The position numbers and the translations under genes were made by a program. This document shows positions 1-11,684 of a stretch of DNA of 64,000 nt, piece after piece (position 1 is the first letter of the stretch; every line of letters begins with the position of its first letter). The stretch is from Flaccisagitta enflata (lineage: Eukaryota; Chaetognatha; Sagittoidea; Aphragmophora), in the NCBI GenBank assembly GCA_965153355.1, contig OZ231127.1, positions 86,428,001-86,492,000 on the forward strand, in the 5' to 3' direction. The notes below the pieces were generated by a model. It saw only the letters and a list, made by a program, of their open reading frames with translations, was not told where the DNA came from and did not search any database.

Positions 1-82
1 TGTTGTTAGAAAATTGTTATTGAAAAAAGATTCAAGGTCGTTTCTTGCTCTCGATTTTAATCAATCCGTCCGCTGAGTCGTT
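1..82 (-). repeat. Truncated copy of the 37.0-kb intron segment
   Basis: These bases match 36996-37075 almost base for base (a few substitutions and one small indel). On the minus strand both read an open stretch TNDSADGLIKIESKKRP then a stop. The homology breaks here exactly where a GGT microsatellite begins; at 37 kb it continues into a possible splice acceptor. This is therefore a partial duplicate of a segment of the large minus-strand gene, not a gene. Confidence 0.7.
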
Positions 83-319
83 TGGTGGTGGTGGTGGTGG
101 TGGTGGTGGTGGTGGTGGTGTTGTTGCTGTTGTTGTTGGTCGCTGTTGTTGTCGCTGCTGCTAGTTGCTGGGTTGTTGCTGCTGTTGTTGCTGTTGCTGT
201 TGGAGGGAGTGGTTGTTGCTGTTGTTGCTGCTGTTGCTGTTGCTCAGTAATGTCGCTGTCACCACAGTCATCGCCTCGCTGGTCAACAACGCCATTATGG
301 TTGTTAATGTTGTTGTTGG

Positions 320-351
<32 letters not shown>

Positions 352-620
352 TTGCTGCTGCTGCTGTTGTTGTTGTTGCTGCTGCTGCTGCTGTTGTTGT
401 TTGTACGTTGTTGTCACCGTCATAGTTGTCGTCTCTGCTGTCATCATCGCCATTATGGCTGCGCCACCGTTGTTGCTGTTACAAGGTGTTGTTGTTTTGT
501 TGTTGCTGCTGTTCCGCGGATGTCGTTGCATATATATTGCTGCTGTTGCTGGTTATTGCATTGCCGTTGCTGCATGTTGCTATATGTTAAGAGTTAGTTG
601 TTGTTGCTGTTGGCTGGAAG
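83..620. repeat. GGT then GTT/GCT trinucleotide tract
   Basis: A pure GGT run passes into about 500 bp of interrupted GTT and GCT triplets. Long open frames here (poly-Val, poly-Leu, poly-Cys, and poly-Gln on the other strand) are only the repeat read in different frames. No splice sites or non-repeat codons support a gene. Confidence 0.85.
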
Positions 621-639
621 GATAATAGTAAAGCTCCAA

Positions 640-2290
640 AGGTTAGATGCACCGGCACCCAGGCCCTGGCCGAAGCAGGTTGTAGCTGGCTGAGGGGGGA
701 GAGGTGCCCCAAAGGGTCGATGACTCCATGCCACATAGACTTCTTCTTCGCTCTCCTGATAACCCTCTGAGCTTCTAGTGGCCCATAGTCTCAGCTCCTT
801 ATACTCAACTGAATTGAGGCCAATCCCGGAGGCTGAATTTACCCATGCTGGGATTTAGGCCTTGAGGCTGGGATTTGGGCCTCAAAACTGGGATTTGAGC
901 CCTGAGGCTGTGACATGGGTCTCGAGGCTGAGATATGGGCCACTAGGCTGGGGGGAGGGGGTGTACATAGGAGAAGGAGAAGGAGAAAATCCTGTATGTG
1001 TGAGAGCATAGGTCATCAGACCCTTCGGGTCCGCTGCCTAAAAGGAGAAGGAGAAGCAGAAGAAGGAGAAGAAGAGCAAGACAGATAGCAAATAGCAGAC
1101 AGAATAAATAAGAGGAAGAAGAAGTTACAGAAAAAGAAAAAGAAAAAGAAAAGAAGAAGAAAAAGAATTAGCTCAGGGTGCCAAGTAGATGGTCAGCGGT
1201 ACCTGCAGGCTCGTATGAGTGTATGAGGATGTGAGGTGGTGAGAGGAGGGGCAGCGGCCCCGAAGGGGACGATGACCCATGTTGTTTTTATTTGAGCTTC
1301 GAGGTTGGAATTGGGGCCTGAAGCTGGGATTTGAGCATAGAGGCGGGGATTTGAGCCTCGTGGCTGAGATTTGAGCCTCGTGGCTGAGAATTGAGCCTCA
1401 AGACTGGGATTTGAGCCTCAGGAGGTTAGGATTTGGGCCTTGAGGCTGGATTTGGGCCTGAGGCTGGGCCTCGAGGCTGGGATTTGAAGTACTGCAGCCC
1501 AGATTTGGGCAACCAGGCTCATTTGGGCCCCGAGGCTAGGATTTGAATTTCCCGAGGCTGGATTTGGGCCCGAGGCTGATTTAGCCTGAGGCTGGATTGG
1601 GTTTCGAGGCCAGGATTTAGGCCTCAAGGCTGGGATCGTGTCCCAAGGAAAGCGGGGGGACGTAGGGAGGAGAAGGACATGAGAAGAAGAAGGAGAAATT
1701 TCTCCTGTGTGAAAAGCATAGGTCACCGCCCCCTTCCGCCGCTGCCCATAAAGAAACGAAAAGAAAAGAATAGCTTAAAGTGTTAGATGGTCAGCGGCAC
1801 CGCTGGCCTCTAAGTGAGTGCATGAGGGTGTGAGGTGGTGAGAGGGCAGTGGCCCCGAACATGAGCCGATGACCTATGCTGTTTTCTTATTTGCCTGGAA
1901 TTGGGGCTTCCTGTGTTGGGATTTGGAGCATAAGAGGGTGTGACTGAGCTCAGCTCTGAGCCTCGAGACTGGGATTTCAGCCTCGAGATTGGGATTTGGG
2001 CCCAGAGGCTGGGATTTGGGCCTGAGGCTGGCATGGGCTTCAAGGCTGACTGGCCTTGAGGCTGAGATTTGGGCAACGAGGTTGATTTGGGCCTCGAGGC
2101 TAAGATTTGGGCCGAGGTCAGGATTTGGGCCCCTCTCACACAGATTTGGGCTTCCCGAGGCTTAGATTTGGGTTTTGAGGCTAAGATTAAGGCCTCAAGG
2201 CTGGGATTTGGGTCTCATGCCGCCAGTATGTACACTGGAGGAGGAGAAATTTCCCCATATGTGTGAAAGTATAGGTCATTGAGCCCTTCG
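640..2290. repeat. Three dispersed-repeat units with 20-22 bp minisatellite cores
   Basis: Units share borders: on one side GTGAAAGCATAGGTCA and GGCCGCTGCCC, on the other a TAGATGGTCAGCGGTACC-like segment followed by GAGGTGGTGAGAGG and GGCCCCGAAGGGG. Between the borders lie degenerate 20-22 bp repeats of the form GGCTGGGATTTGAGCCTCGA (840-940, 1290-1640, 1905-2215). A GAA-rich tract lies at 970-1170. No coding content is seen. Confidence 0.7.
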
Positions 2291-2404
2291 CTACATCAGC
2301 CCAACCAGAAGAAGATGATGATAGCAATAATGATGATGGACAGTTTTTTGGCTAAGAATAGTAGCAAAATGTTATTCATATGAGGGAGAAGAGGGGTTGA
2401 AGAA

Positions 2405-2520
2405 GAAGTAGAAGAAGAAAGAGAGAAAGAACGAGAGATATATAAAGATATATATATATATATATATATTATATAGATATAGAGAGACAGACAGAGAGAG
2501 AGAGACACAGAGACACACAT
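2405..2520. repeat. GA/TA simple repeats
   Basis: Imperfect GA, TA and GACA runs. Nothing else is visible between 2290 and 2530 apart from repeat-border sequence. Confidence 0.7.
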
Positions 2521-2637
2521 GGAGAAATTTTTTACTCAGCAATCAAAAGTCATGTCCGGTTTATTAAAGGTTGAAAGTTTCACCGCAACAATTTTTAAAA
2601 CAAAGTCTGTGAGGTCAAAGACCTCATGAAAGTAAAC

Positions 2638-3170
2638 AAGGCCGGATACATGGCTACCCCAGTCGTGTGAGGGTGGGCAGGAGCAGTGCTGGACATGGTC
2701 ACTTGAGCATCCGGGCAGGAGCAGTAACCTCAACAGGTCGCCCAAGGGCAACACGTCATGAGCACTACCCGTTGCTCTGCTTTGCAGCTGTAATCGGAAT
2801 GAGAGGCAGGCAGACAGCCCCTGAAGGGGACAAAGTCCTGCAGAACACAGGGGACTTTCGTCTGTTCGTTTGTTTGTCCGTCCATGCTGCCCATCCTCTG
2901 TCCGCCCTACAGGCTCTTCAGGTTTGAAATCTGCCCTCTCAGGCCTTGAAACTGAGAGGGCAGATTTTAGTGCAAGTAGATTATATGTGCCTGGGAGGGT
3001 GATCGAGGCCTGAGAGGGCCTGGGGGGACAAACACAAACAAACAAACATACAAATGAACTGGATAGACAGAACAAACAAAAAGAGTCCCCAGTTTACAGG
3101 ACTCCCTGTCCCCTTTGGGCCGCTGCCCAAAAAGCTCAAAAACACTGAAAAAGTATAATTCTCAAAAGCG
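2638..3170. repeat. Family A dispersed repeat and neighbour
   Basis: Begins AACAAGGCCGGATACATGGC followed by a GTGGGCAGGAGCAGT segment. The same start recurs near 28387, 35329, 39479 and 57182, and in reverse complement near 6195, 6470, 17875 and 20345. The rest is degenerate repeat sequence with the GGCCGCTGCCCAAAA border at 3117-3131. Confidence 0.55.
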
Positions 3171-3850
3171 TTAGATGGTCAGCGGTACCAGTTGCCCCTA
3201 GGGAGGGTATGTGGGTGTGAGGTGGTTAGTGGGGCAGTGGCCCCGAAGGGGCCAATGACCAACGCACTTGGCTGAGCCTCGCTGGTATCAGGGACTGGAG
3301 GCTAGATTTGAGCCCTCAAGGACTAGCACTTGAGTCTCAAGGCTGGGATTTGAGCCTGTGACTGGGATTTGAGCCCATGGCTGACGAGCTTCAATGCTGA
3401 CTTTAGCCCCGAGACTAGGATTTGGTCCTTGAGACTAGGATCGGGGCCTAGAGACTCAGATTTAGTCCTGAGGACTTGGATTTGAGACTTGAGGTTGGAC
3501 GGCCTGGAGGCTGGGATTTGAGCCCGAGGCTAGGATTTGAGCCTGTGCGGATTTGAGCCGAGGCTGATTTGAGCTCAGGCTGGATCGGAGTGCCCAGGCT
3601 GGGATTGAGCTTGAGTAGGATTTGAGCCCGAGGCTTGGTTGAGATTCAGGGGCTGGGATTTCAGCTTCAAGGCTGAGATTTGAGTTCTGAGGCTGGGATT
3701 TCAGCTGTGGTTTTGACGAGCCTCCAGGGCTGGGATTTGAACCGAAGGCCAGGATTTGGGCCCTCAGGGTGCGTAAGAAGAAGAAGGAGAAGGAGAAGGA
3801 GAAGAATGAGAAATTTCTGCATATGTGAAAGCATAGGTCAACTAGTCATC
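3171..3850. repeat. Minisatellite-bearing dispersed-repeat unit
   Basis: Same borders as the units at 640-2290. The core (about 3300-3770) is a degenerate 20-22 bp repeat of the type GAGGCTGGGATTTGAGCC, followed by a GAAGGA tract and the GAAAGCATAGGTCA border. Confidence 0.65.
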
Positions 3851-4039
3851 CAAGGATTGCACATGGTCTGGTACCTGATGCCCTGCTTCCTGGAGTGATC
3901 AATTGAAGTAGTGGAGTGGTAGCAAGGCAACGACCCCAAAGGGCCTGTTTGTCACAGGGGGAAATTTCCAGACGTCCTGAGGGGGAATACAGTAGCCCTA
4001 AGAGGTGGGTGAAGCAGGGTTTGAGGTCTGGGGGAAGAT

Positions 4040-4330
4040 TCATGCCTGAAGATTAGATTTGTGGTCTGGGCCTTAGGCCTTGGGGGCAGATTTGAGGCCT
4101 GGAGGGCTGACTCGGGGCCTGGAGGGCTGATTTGGGGCCTGGAATGCTGATTTGAGGTCTGGAGAGCGGATTTGAGGCCTGGAGAGCTGATTTGATGCCT
4201 TGAGAGCTGATTTGAAGCCTGGAGAGCTGATTTGAGGCCCGGAGAGCTGATTTGAGGCCTGGAGGGCTAATTTGAGGGCTTAGAGGGCCTAAATCAGGCC
4301 TGAGAGTGAGGATATGAGGCCTCAATGGCC
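4040..4330. repeat. 21-22 bp minisatellite (GATTTGAGGCCTGGAGAGCT type)
   Basis: About 13 tandem copies of a GGCCTGGAGAGCTGATTTGA-like unit. The sequence resembles, but differs from, the cores at 0.8-3.7 kb, so it looks like a separately amplified core of the same dispersed family. Confidence 0.8.
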
Positions 4331-4339
4331 AACCAGGGG

Positions 4340-4482
4340 GGGGGGGACGGAAGGACAGACGGAAGGACGGACGGACGGACGGATGGATGGATGGACAGAC
4401 GGACGGACGGACGGACGGACGGACGGACGGACGGACGGACGGACGGACGGACAGACGGACGGATGGACGGACGGACGGACGT
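4340..4482. repeat. GACG tetranucleotide tract
   Basis: Near-pure GACG repeats with occasional GATG and GACA. Open frames in all phases (RTDG and VRPS repeats) are artefacts of the tetranucleotide. Confidence 0.9.
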
Positions 4483-5300
4483 CTGGAAATTCCCCCTGTG
4501 TCCGACAGGACATCGGTTTGGGGGCCGCTGCCCAAAAGGACAGACCAGCCGACGGACTAACATAGTGTGAGGTGTAGAGTCGCGTAGCACACAACTAGAA
4601 CAGGTCGGCCTGCTGCCAATATGTGGTCAGCACACCTGTTGCCTTTGCTTTCTTGAGTGAGTCAGTGTGAATGGAGTAACGGGGAAGCAGGGCAGCGGCC
4701 CCGAAGGAGACGATGTCCTCTAGAACACAGGGGGACTTTCATTCATCCTGCCTGAAGAAGTGGATGAGATGCTATTGAGGGCTTACTGAAGGCCTTCAAG
4801 AGCCTAAACTGAGGTCTAAGAAGGCTGATGTAAGGCCTCAGAATGCCAATCAGAAGCTTGAGAGGGCTGACTTGATGCTTGAGAGAGCTGGATTAAGGCT
4901 TTTGATAGGTCAGAGGACTGATTTGAAGCAATAAATTGAGGCTTAGATAGCTGATTTGAAGCCTGAGAGGCTCAATTTGAGGCCTGAGAGGCCTGATTCG
5001 AGGCCTTAGAGGCCTAATCTGAGGCCTGAGAGGCCAGGTTAGATGCCTGAGAATTTGGACGAGGCCTGAGAAGGTTGACTTAGGCCGGGAGAGGCCAGGT
5101 TGAGGCCCAAGAGGTTGGATTTTAGGCCCGAGAGGCTGGATTTGAGGCCTGAAAGGCCAGATTTGAGGTCTCAGAGGTCGATTTGAGGCCCGAGGGGCCT
5201 GGGTGAGGATGACGAACAAACAAATAAAAACGAACGAATGAACGACAAAATGGACGAAAGTCCCCGTGTTATGCAGGACTCTTTGTTTCCTTCAGGGCCG
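4483..5300. repeat. Dispersed-repeat borders with 20-22 bp core
   Basis: Contains the GGCCGCTGCCCAAAAGG border, a GTCAGCACACC-type border near 4628, and a core of GGCCTGAGAGGCTGATTTGA-like repeats at about 4780-5210. No gene is seen. Confidence 0.65.
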
Positions 5301-5720
5301 CTGCCCAAAAAGTAAATAGTCCGCAAAAGCGATAGATGGTCAGTGGTACCCTTGTTCTGCCTAAGTGGATGAAGTTGAAGGGAAGGCAGGGGGTCCCCAG
5401 GGGTCGATGAACTATGCTTTCACACATATTGTGATTTTTTTCCTCCTTCTCCTTCTTCTCCTTCTTCTCCGTCCCCCCCCCCTTCTAAAATCTCAGTCTT
5501 GGAACCCAAACACCAGCCTTGAGGCTAGGATTTAGGCCATGAGGCGAGAATCTGGTCCTTGAGACTGGGATTTGAGCCTCGAGACTGGAATTTGGGCCTT
5601 GAGACTGAGATTTAAGGGGGGGGGAGGTTGGAGAAGGTGAAGAAGATGAAGGAGTGGCCGCTGCCCAAAAGGGGATTGCTGGACCAACTGACCAACCAAT
5701 AAAGCAGGGTGAGTCACCTT
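5301..5720. repeat. Further minisatellite-bearing unit
   Basis: The TAGATGGTCAG border is at 5333, a pyrimidine tract at 5436-5480, and a short GGCTAGGATTTAGGCC-type core at 5515-5620, ending at GGCCGCTGCCCAAAAGG. Confidence 0.6.
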
Positions 5721-6740
5721 AGGTGACAAAGAATAGAAAAAAAATGAGTGAAGAGAAAGTTAACAAAAAGAATCATTTCATTTTTCTAAGAAAAAGATTT
5801 ACAGACACATTTTTTTCTCTGAACTCACGCAGCGTCTTTTTAGTCGCTGACATGCAACTCTATGAGAGGCTTTATCCATCTGTTGATCTGCTGGTCCGCT
5901 GGTCCGTTGGTCCATTGTCTCCGCTGGTCTGGCTGGTCCATACACTGGGTCCACTGGTCCGGTCCCTTTGGTTGGAATGTCCGCTTGGTCCGTTGGTCCA
6001 TGAGCACGAGTTGAAATCAAGCGTTTTAGATGCATCCCGGTGTCCCACAAGACATCGGCCCTTTGGGGCCGCTGCCTTGCTCTCACTCTACTTCTTCAGC
6101 TGATCACTCCAAGTGTGGCATCTGGCACCGCTGACCATGTACAATCCTTGGATGACTTGTTTATCGCTGCCCCTGCCCACCAGCACGCAACTAGGTAGCC
6201 ATGTCTCTGGCCTTGTTCTTAAGCAAAATAAGGATCTATCGCCTTCCTCCTCTTGTGTATGAAGTAGTTGCTTCTCAGTCGCGCGTGCTACTCGATTCTG
6301 TATTCGCTTTACTACCTGTCCATCCGGCCGACCATCCATCCATCCATCCATTCATCCATTGGTTTGTCAATCACACTTTACTTTTTCAGCGTTTATGGGG
6401 TTTTTGGGCATGCCGCTCCTGCCCAAATACTGCCCTGACCTCAAATACAGCCCCTGACCACCCACACGCAACTGGCGTAGCCCTGTATCTGGCCTTGTTA
6501 GTTGCGGATTGGCTTCTCTATAAGAGGCTTTGTCCATCCATCAGTCTGTCTGTTAGTCTGTGTGCACAAGTGGAAAAAACAAGCATTTCTACTCCTGCCT
6601 ACCCGTCTGCCACTGGTATTGGTTGTGTATCTGGCTTTGTTTTATCTTTTCTGGTCAAAGCAAATCATTTTCTTTACAATAAGAATGGGCGCTTCAAAAG
6701 CAATCTTTTTTTGCCTTTACCAAACGCATTTCATTCCTTC
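5721..6740. repeat. Fragments of dispersed repeats, reverse orientation
   Basis: Contains reverse complements of borders seen elsewhere, for example AGCCATGTCTCTGGCCTTGT (6198) and GCCCTGTATCTGGCCTTGTT (6479), together with GGTC-rich and CCAT-rich simple repeats. Open frames in this stretch have repeat-like composition and no splice support. Confidence 0.5.
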
Positions 6741-6744
6741 ACTT

Positions 6745-6990
6745 TGTAGTGTTTTTGAAACGCCAAAAATGGCGTTTCTGAAATGCCAAAAATGGTGTTT
6801 CTGAAACGCCAAAAATGGCGTTTTCTGAACGTCAAATGGTACGGAACGCCAAATGGCGTTTCTGAAACGCCGTGGTCGGGCGTTTCTGAAACGCCAAAAT
6901 GGCGTTTCTGACGCCAAAAATGGCGTTTCTTAAACGCCAAACAGGCCGTTTCTGAAACGTCAAAAAGGCCGTTTCTGAAACACTAAATGT
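6745..6990. repeat. Near-palindromic 22-23 bp tandem repeat
   Basis: About ten copies of TTTCTGAAACGCCAAAAATG-like units. The core GGCGTTTCTGAAACGCC is its own reverse complement apart from the central base. Degenerate relatives continue to about 7290 (for example GTTTCAGAAACGC at 7018-7030). Confidence 0.85.
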
Positions 6991-7299
6991 TGTCGTTATA
7001 TGACCTAACATTTATGCGTTTCAGAAACGCAAAAAGTGGGCCTTTTGACACAAGAAAATAGAAGCTACATTTAGTTTTTTAGCATCGGTATGCCAGCTGT
7101 ATGAAACGCGTGTATTAAGCCCCAAAAAAAGTGTTTCAAAACTGCGGCATGCCATAAGTGTTGTAACACCAAAAAAAGATCGTTTTGTAACGGTGCTTAA
7201 TAGCCGTGTCATAACGATATTTTTCATGGGTTATTGACACATTTTTTGTGTCATTAGCTTCATAAATGGCCGTTTTGACACGACCCAAAACACGGGACG

Positions 7300-7640
7300 G
7301 ACTATCTCCTCAATTATGTCAACCCCTACCGCGTATGGTGTTTTAGGTGTGATAATAGGTGCTTATGGGGTGGTTGGTTGGTCTTTGGTCTGCATCGAGG
7401 GTGGATTTGGTCGTGAAATAAACGTATCTTTTTCGAAAGCTCTCATTTTTCCATATTTATATCAGAATTCAAGGCTGCGCAACATCGAAACCTAAAAAAA
7501 ACGCTGAAAATTTGCAGATGGATTGATTGACATCAATCGAGAAGAGCTGAGAATAGAACCCTTCCCTTCAGAGTAAATCGAAGGTAACATCATCTAAAGA
7601 TTTCTAACAATCTCAATCCTTTTTCTTTCTCTCTCTCTCT
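7300..7640. other. No feature recognised
   Basis: Unique-looking, moderately AT-rich sequence. I see no coding frame, repeat border or RNA-like structure. Confidence 0.4.
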
Positions 7641-7700
7641 CTCTTCATTTCAACAAATAGGACTCAATTGTTCACTGGATTTCAGTCAGTCTGTCTGTCC

Positions 7701-7745
<45 letters not shown>

Positions 7746-7828
7746 CGTGTGTGTAACTGGGCATTCATTCGTTATTCTGTCTGTTTATCCGCCTGACCGT
7801 CTGTCTGTCTGGTTCGTCTGTCTTGCCC

Positions 7829-7860
<32 letters not shown>

Positions 7861-8547
7861 GGTTCGTGTTTATTTCCAGCAAAGGGATCCATCAGTTTCT
7901 TCGCTTTGGTCCGCCGTTCATCCCTCTGTCTCTCTCTGTCCGTCCGTTTGTCTGTCTGTCTGTCGATTTATCTCTTTGTCTGTCTTTATTTCAACAAAAA
8001 GAGACCTGCTTTTTTTTGTCACCTGCTTTTTTTTGTCCGTCCCTATGTCTCTCTGTCTGTCTGTTAGTGTCTCTGTACGTCCATCCATCTGGCGGTCTCT
8101 CTTTTCGTCTGTCTGTCTCTCTGTCCCTCCCTCCGTCTGTGTGTCTGTCTGTCAGTCTCTCTGTACGTCTGTCTGTCTATCTGTCTGTCTCTGTCTCTAT
8201 TTCACACAAATAGGACTGAAACGTTCTCTGCTTTTGCTTTCTTTCTCATTTCTAAAAGCCATCTTTTTTAGATTACCCACCAAATTTCCTTTCCTGGCTG
8301 ATTTTAATTCTGACTCTGTCCTCTTGTGTATCCGTCTGTCTGTCTTTCCGTCCGTCTGTCTGTTTACTGTTTAACTGTTGAAGTCTCTATGTTTTTAGTA
8401 TGATTTTCTGTAGGAACTTCTTACAATCAATGTGTGCTTTTCTGTATTTCAGAGTGTCAGTCATTCCTGTATCTCTCCGTCTCTATGTCTGTATCTGACC
8501 CTCTGTCTCTGTTTCCGGATATCTGTATCTGTCTCTCCGTATCTCTT

Positions 8548-8590
<43 letters not shown>
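7640..8590. repeat. TC, GT and TCTG simple-repeat block
   Basis: CT run at 7627-7645, GT run at 7705-7740, long TCTG/TCCG tetranucleotides at 7780-8200, and a CT run at 8549-8585. Open frames reading SVCLSVCL are repeat artefacts. Confidence 0.85.
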
Positions 8591-8592
<2 letters not shown>

Positions 8593-8810
8593 TTCGCTTT
8601 TTCAAAGCCTTCTTTAATTAAACTCATCTCATTCTGGATCGAATGGCGTTTTTCTCTCTGTCTCTGTCTCTGTCTCTGTCCGTGTTCTTTCTGTCTTCCA
8701 CCTCTGTCCTTGGTGTTTTTCTTTCTGTCTCTGACTCTGTCTTGGTATATTTACCATGACGTTTTTCACTATGTCTCTGTCCGAGGTGTCTCTGTCTCGG
8801 TCCCTGTCTT

Positions 8811-9314
8811 GGTACAGTAGATGTCGTCTAGACTTGGAAATACGGAGGAGCGCATAACCTGAGCGTCAGTACCGTGACAGGACTGATATTTTGCTGGTGT
8901 AATGTGTAGACCCTAAGGGGTTGACGATGGGGTATGGCATCCCTCTACCGCTTACCTTACAAAAAAAAACTTTTAGTAAAAAACATTGGGATTAATCATT
9001 TTTATGGCAGAATTTCAGCTTCATCTATTTGCTACAATTGCAAAACCAGCTTAGGATTCGAACCTGGAACCTTTAAAGAAATAAACTGATAAGAAGTTAA
9101 CCACTAGGCCAATTCCGGCAGCTGTTGAAAAGGAGCAAATTTGATTTTTTATATTCAAAAGAATTTTCTATCTACAGAGCTGCCATATCCCATTGTCAAC
9201 CCTAGAAGACATGAGCATTATACACACACAGTTTCATCTCGTTAGCACAAATGATATTCAGGATATGCGGGCCCCCGTATTTCCAAGTATAGACGACATC
9301 TACTGTATATTTAC
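8811..9314. mobile_element. Inverted-repeat element with tRNA-like core
   Basis: The arm GTAGATGTCGTCTAGACTTG (8818-8837) is mirrored by the reverse complement at 9275-9314, and a second inner pair matches (GTTGACGATGGGGTATGGCA at 8921-8940 against 9183-9202). The arms are therefore about 140 bp each around a 200-bp centre. The centre contains a tRNA-like sequence. I did not find a clear target duplication. Confidence 0.6.
9046..9119 (-). ncRNA. tRNA-like sequence (degenerate tRNA or SINE head)
   Basis: On the minus strand it begins GCCGGAATTGGCCTAGTGG, which fits the RNA polymerase III A box (TGGCNNAGTGG), and carries GGTTCGAATCC about 35 bases later, a perfect B box. The 74-base span is tRNA-sized, but the 3' end does not pair with GCCGGAA and the T stem is imperfect. 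A tRNA pseudogene or tRNA-derived SINE is more likely than a working tRNA. Confidence 0.5.
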
Positions 9315-9529
9315 CATGGCGTTTTTCTCTCTGTCTTTGTCTCTCTCTCAGTGGTGTTTCTCTCTCTGTTGTGATTCTGTCTCTGTTGCGGTCCCTTTAT
9401 CCGTCTCTACTTTTTTTCTCACATTGTTCTTTTCTGTGTTACTGTTTTCCCCCAACTTACAAAAAGTAATATACACACACAGCTTCCGTGTCGTTGTTTT
9501 CCACTTAATAGATGCATTTCACTTCCATG

Positions 9530-9660
9530 TCCGTGCATCCGTCCTTTCATGCATACGTCCGCGCATCCGTCCTTTCATGCATACGTCCGCGCATCCGTCC
9601 TTCCATGCATACGTCCGTGCCTCCGTCCCTCCATGCACAAATCCGCGCATCCTCTGTACG
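9530..9660. repeat. 25-bp minisatellite
   Basis: Four tandem copies of CGCATCCGTCCTTTCATGCA plus ACGTC, slightly diverged. Confidence 0.85.
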
Positions 9661-9754
9661 ACCCTTTAATCGTCCATCTATCAGGCAATCCATCCATCTG
9701 TCAGTCCATCCTATGGTCCATCGGGTCATTACGCATTATTGATGATTTACTCCT

Positions 9755-11684
9755 GTGCTAATTAACGTACATTAACGCCTAATTAACAAAAATGTTAATA
9801 AAAGTGCAAAAGTACTATTAATTAACGGTAGTTTTTCTGCTGTTAATTAACACTTAAAAACAGTCGTTAATCAACACCATATAGGTACCAGGAATTAACT
9901 AAGAAAAACATTTTTTTATTTTTTAAAAATTATTGAAAATAAAGGGTTGTTGTTAATCATCAGTAATTTATACGCTGTTAATTTACATGCTGTTTTTGAT
10001 GCTAATTAATACCCTATGCTTATACACAATTAACAAAAAAAATATAAATTATTAACAAATTGTTAAAATTATTTTATTTTTTGGTGTTAATTAACGGTTG
10101 AATGTGGACGTCAATCAATACTAAAACAAATGGGTTAACCAATACAAAAAATATAGATTATTAACAAATTGATTTTGTACTTATACGCTGTTAATCAACA
10201 TGCTGTTTTTGATGTTAATTAACACCACATTTCAACAGTCACTAAAAACAAAAAAATATAGATTATTAACAAATTGTTAAAAATATTCAATTTTTATGTT
10301 ATTAATGGGGATAAATGCATACACTAACATCAAAAACAGCTTAATTAACACAAAAAAATATAGATTATTAATACAAAATTGATTTTGTACTTACACGTTG
10401 TTACCTAACATGCTGTTTTGATGGTAATTAACACCCAATTTCGTAAATTAACACAAAGAATATAGATTATTAACAAACAATTAAGAATATACAATTTTTT
10501 AAGTGTTAATTTAATGCAAGAATTGTTAATCAACATCAAAACAATGCAAGCACTAAATGCAGAAAAATATATGATTATTAATAAATTGGATTTTCAGATT
10601 ATACGCTGTTAATTTACATGTTATGGATAAAGATAATTAACGCCACATTTCATGAGTTAATTAACACCAAAAAATATAGATTATTAACAAATTGTAAAAT
10701 ATATATTTTCTTTTTTTTGCGCAATTAATGTGCCTGAAATGCAAAAGTTAACTAACATAAACAGCTGCAGTTAATTATCACAGAAAATATACCATTAACA
10801 AATTGATTACATTACAGCATTCCCAATATGCTGTTTTTGATGTTAATTAACACCACATCTCATGCATTAATTATCACGAAAAAAATATAGATTATTAATA
10901 AATTGTAAAAAATATACCTATTTTTGGTAAAAATTAACAGTTGAAATGTGTTGTTAATTAACATAAAAACAGCAGTTAATAACACAGAAAAATATAGATT
11001 ACCAACAGCTGATTTTGCAGCAACGCTGTTAATTAATATGCTGTTTTTGATGCTAACTAATACCGCATTTCACTCCAGTAATCAACACCAAAATTGTATA
11101 TTCTTAATATTTTGTTAATATCTATATCTTTTGTGTTAATTAACGCATGAAATTGGGTGATACTAATATAAAACAGCATGTTAATTAATAGCGTGCAGTA
11201 CAAAATCAATTTGTTAATAATCTGAGCATTTTTCTGTGTTAATTAACATGATGTTTTTGATGGTATCAATACTCCACATAAGTAATTAACAATAAAAGAT
11301 ATAGATCATTAACAAATTATTAACAATATAAAATTTTTTGGTGTTAATTAACAGGTAAAATGCGGTGTTAGTTAACATCAAAAACAGCATGTTAATTAAC
11401 AGCGTTTAGGTACAAAATCAATTTGTTAATAATCTATATTTTTTCTGTGTTAATTAACACGCTGTTTTTTATGTTAATTAACACCACATTTCAACTGTTA
11501 ATTAACACAAAAAAATGGTATATTTTTTACAATTTGTTAATTATCTATATTTTTCTGGTGTTAATTAACGCATGAAATGTGGTGTTGATTAACATCAAAA
11601 ACAACATGTAAATTAACAGCGTATAGCTACAAAATCAATTTGTTAATAATCCATATTTTTTCTGTGTTAATCAACACTTCACAA
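9755..11684. repeat. AT-rich TTAATTAAC palindromic array, left part
   Basis: Irregular tandem copies of a module containing TTAATTAACACC, ATATAGATTATTAACAAATT, GATTTTGTACTTATACGC and ATGCTGTTTTTGATG. Up to about 11.1 kb the modules run in one orientation. From about 11.1 kb they appear as the reverse complement (CATCAAAAACAGCATG, GTACAAAATCAATTTG). The whole is therefore a large degenerate inverted repeat. Confidence 0.8.

Noticed and set aside
82-597. Poly-Val/Leu/Cys and poly-Gln open frames
   Set aside because: Product of the trinucleotide repeat, with no start context, splice sites or non-repeat codons.
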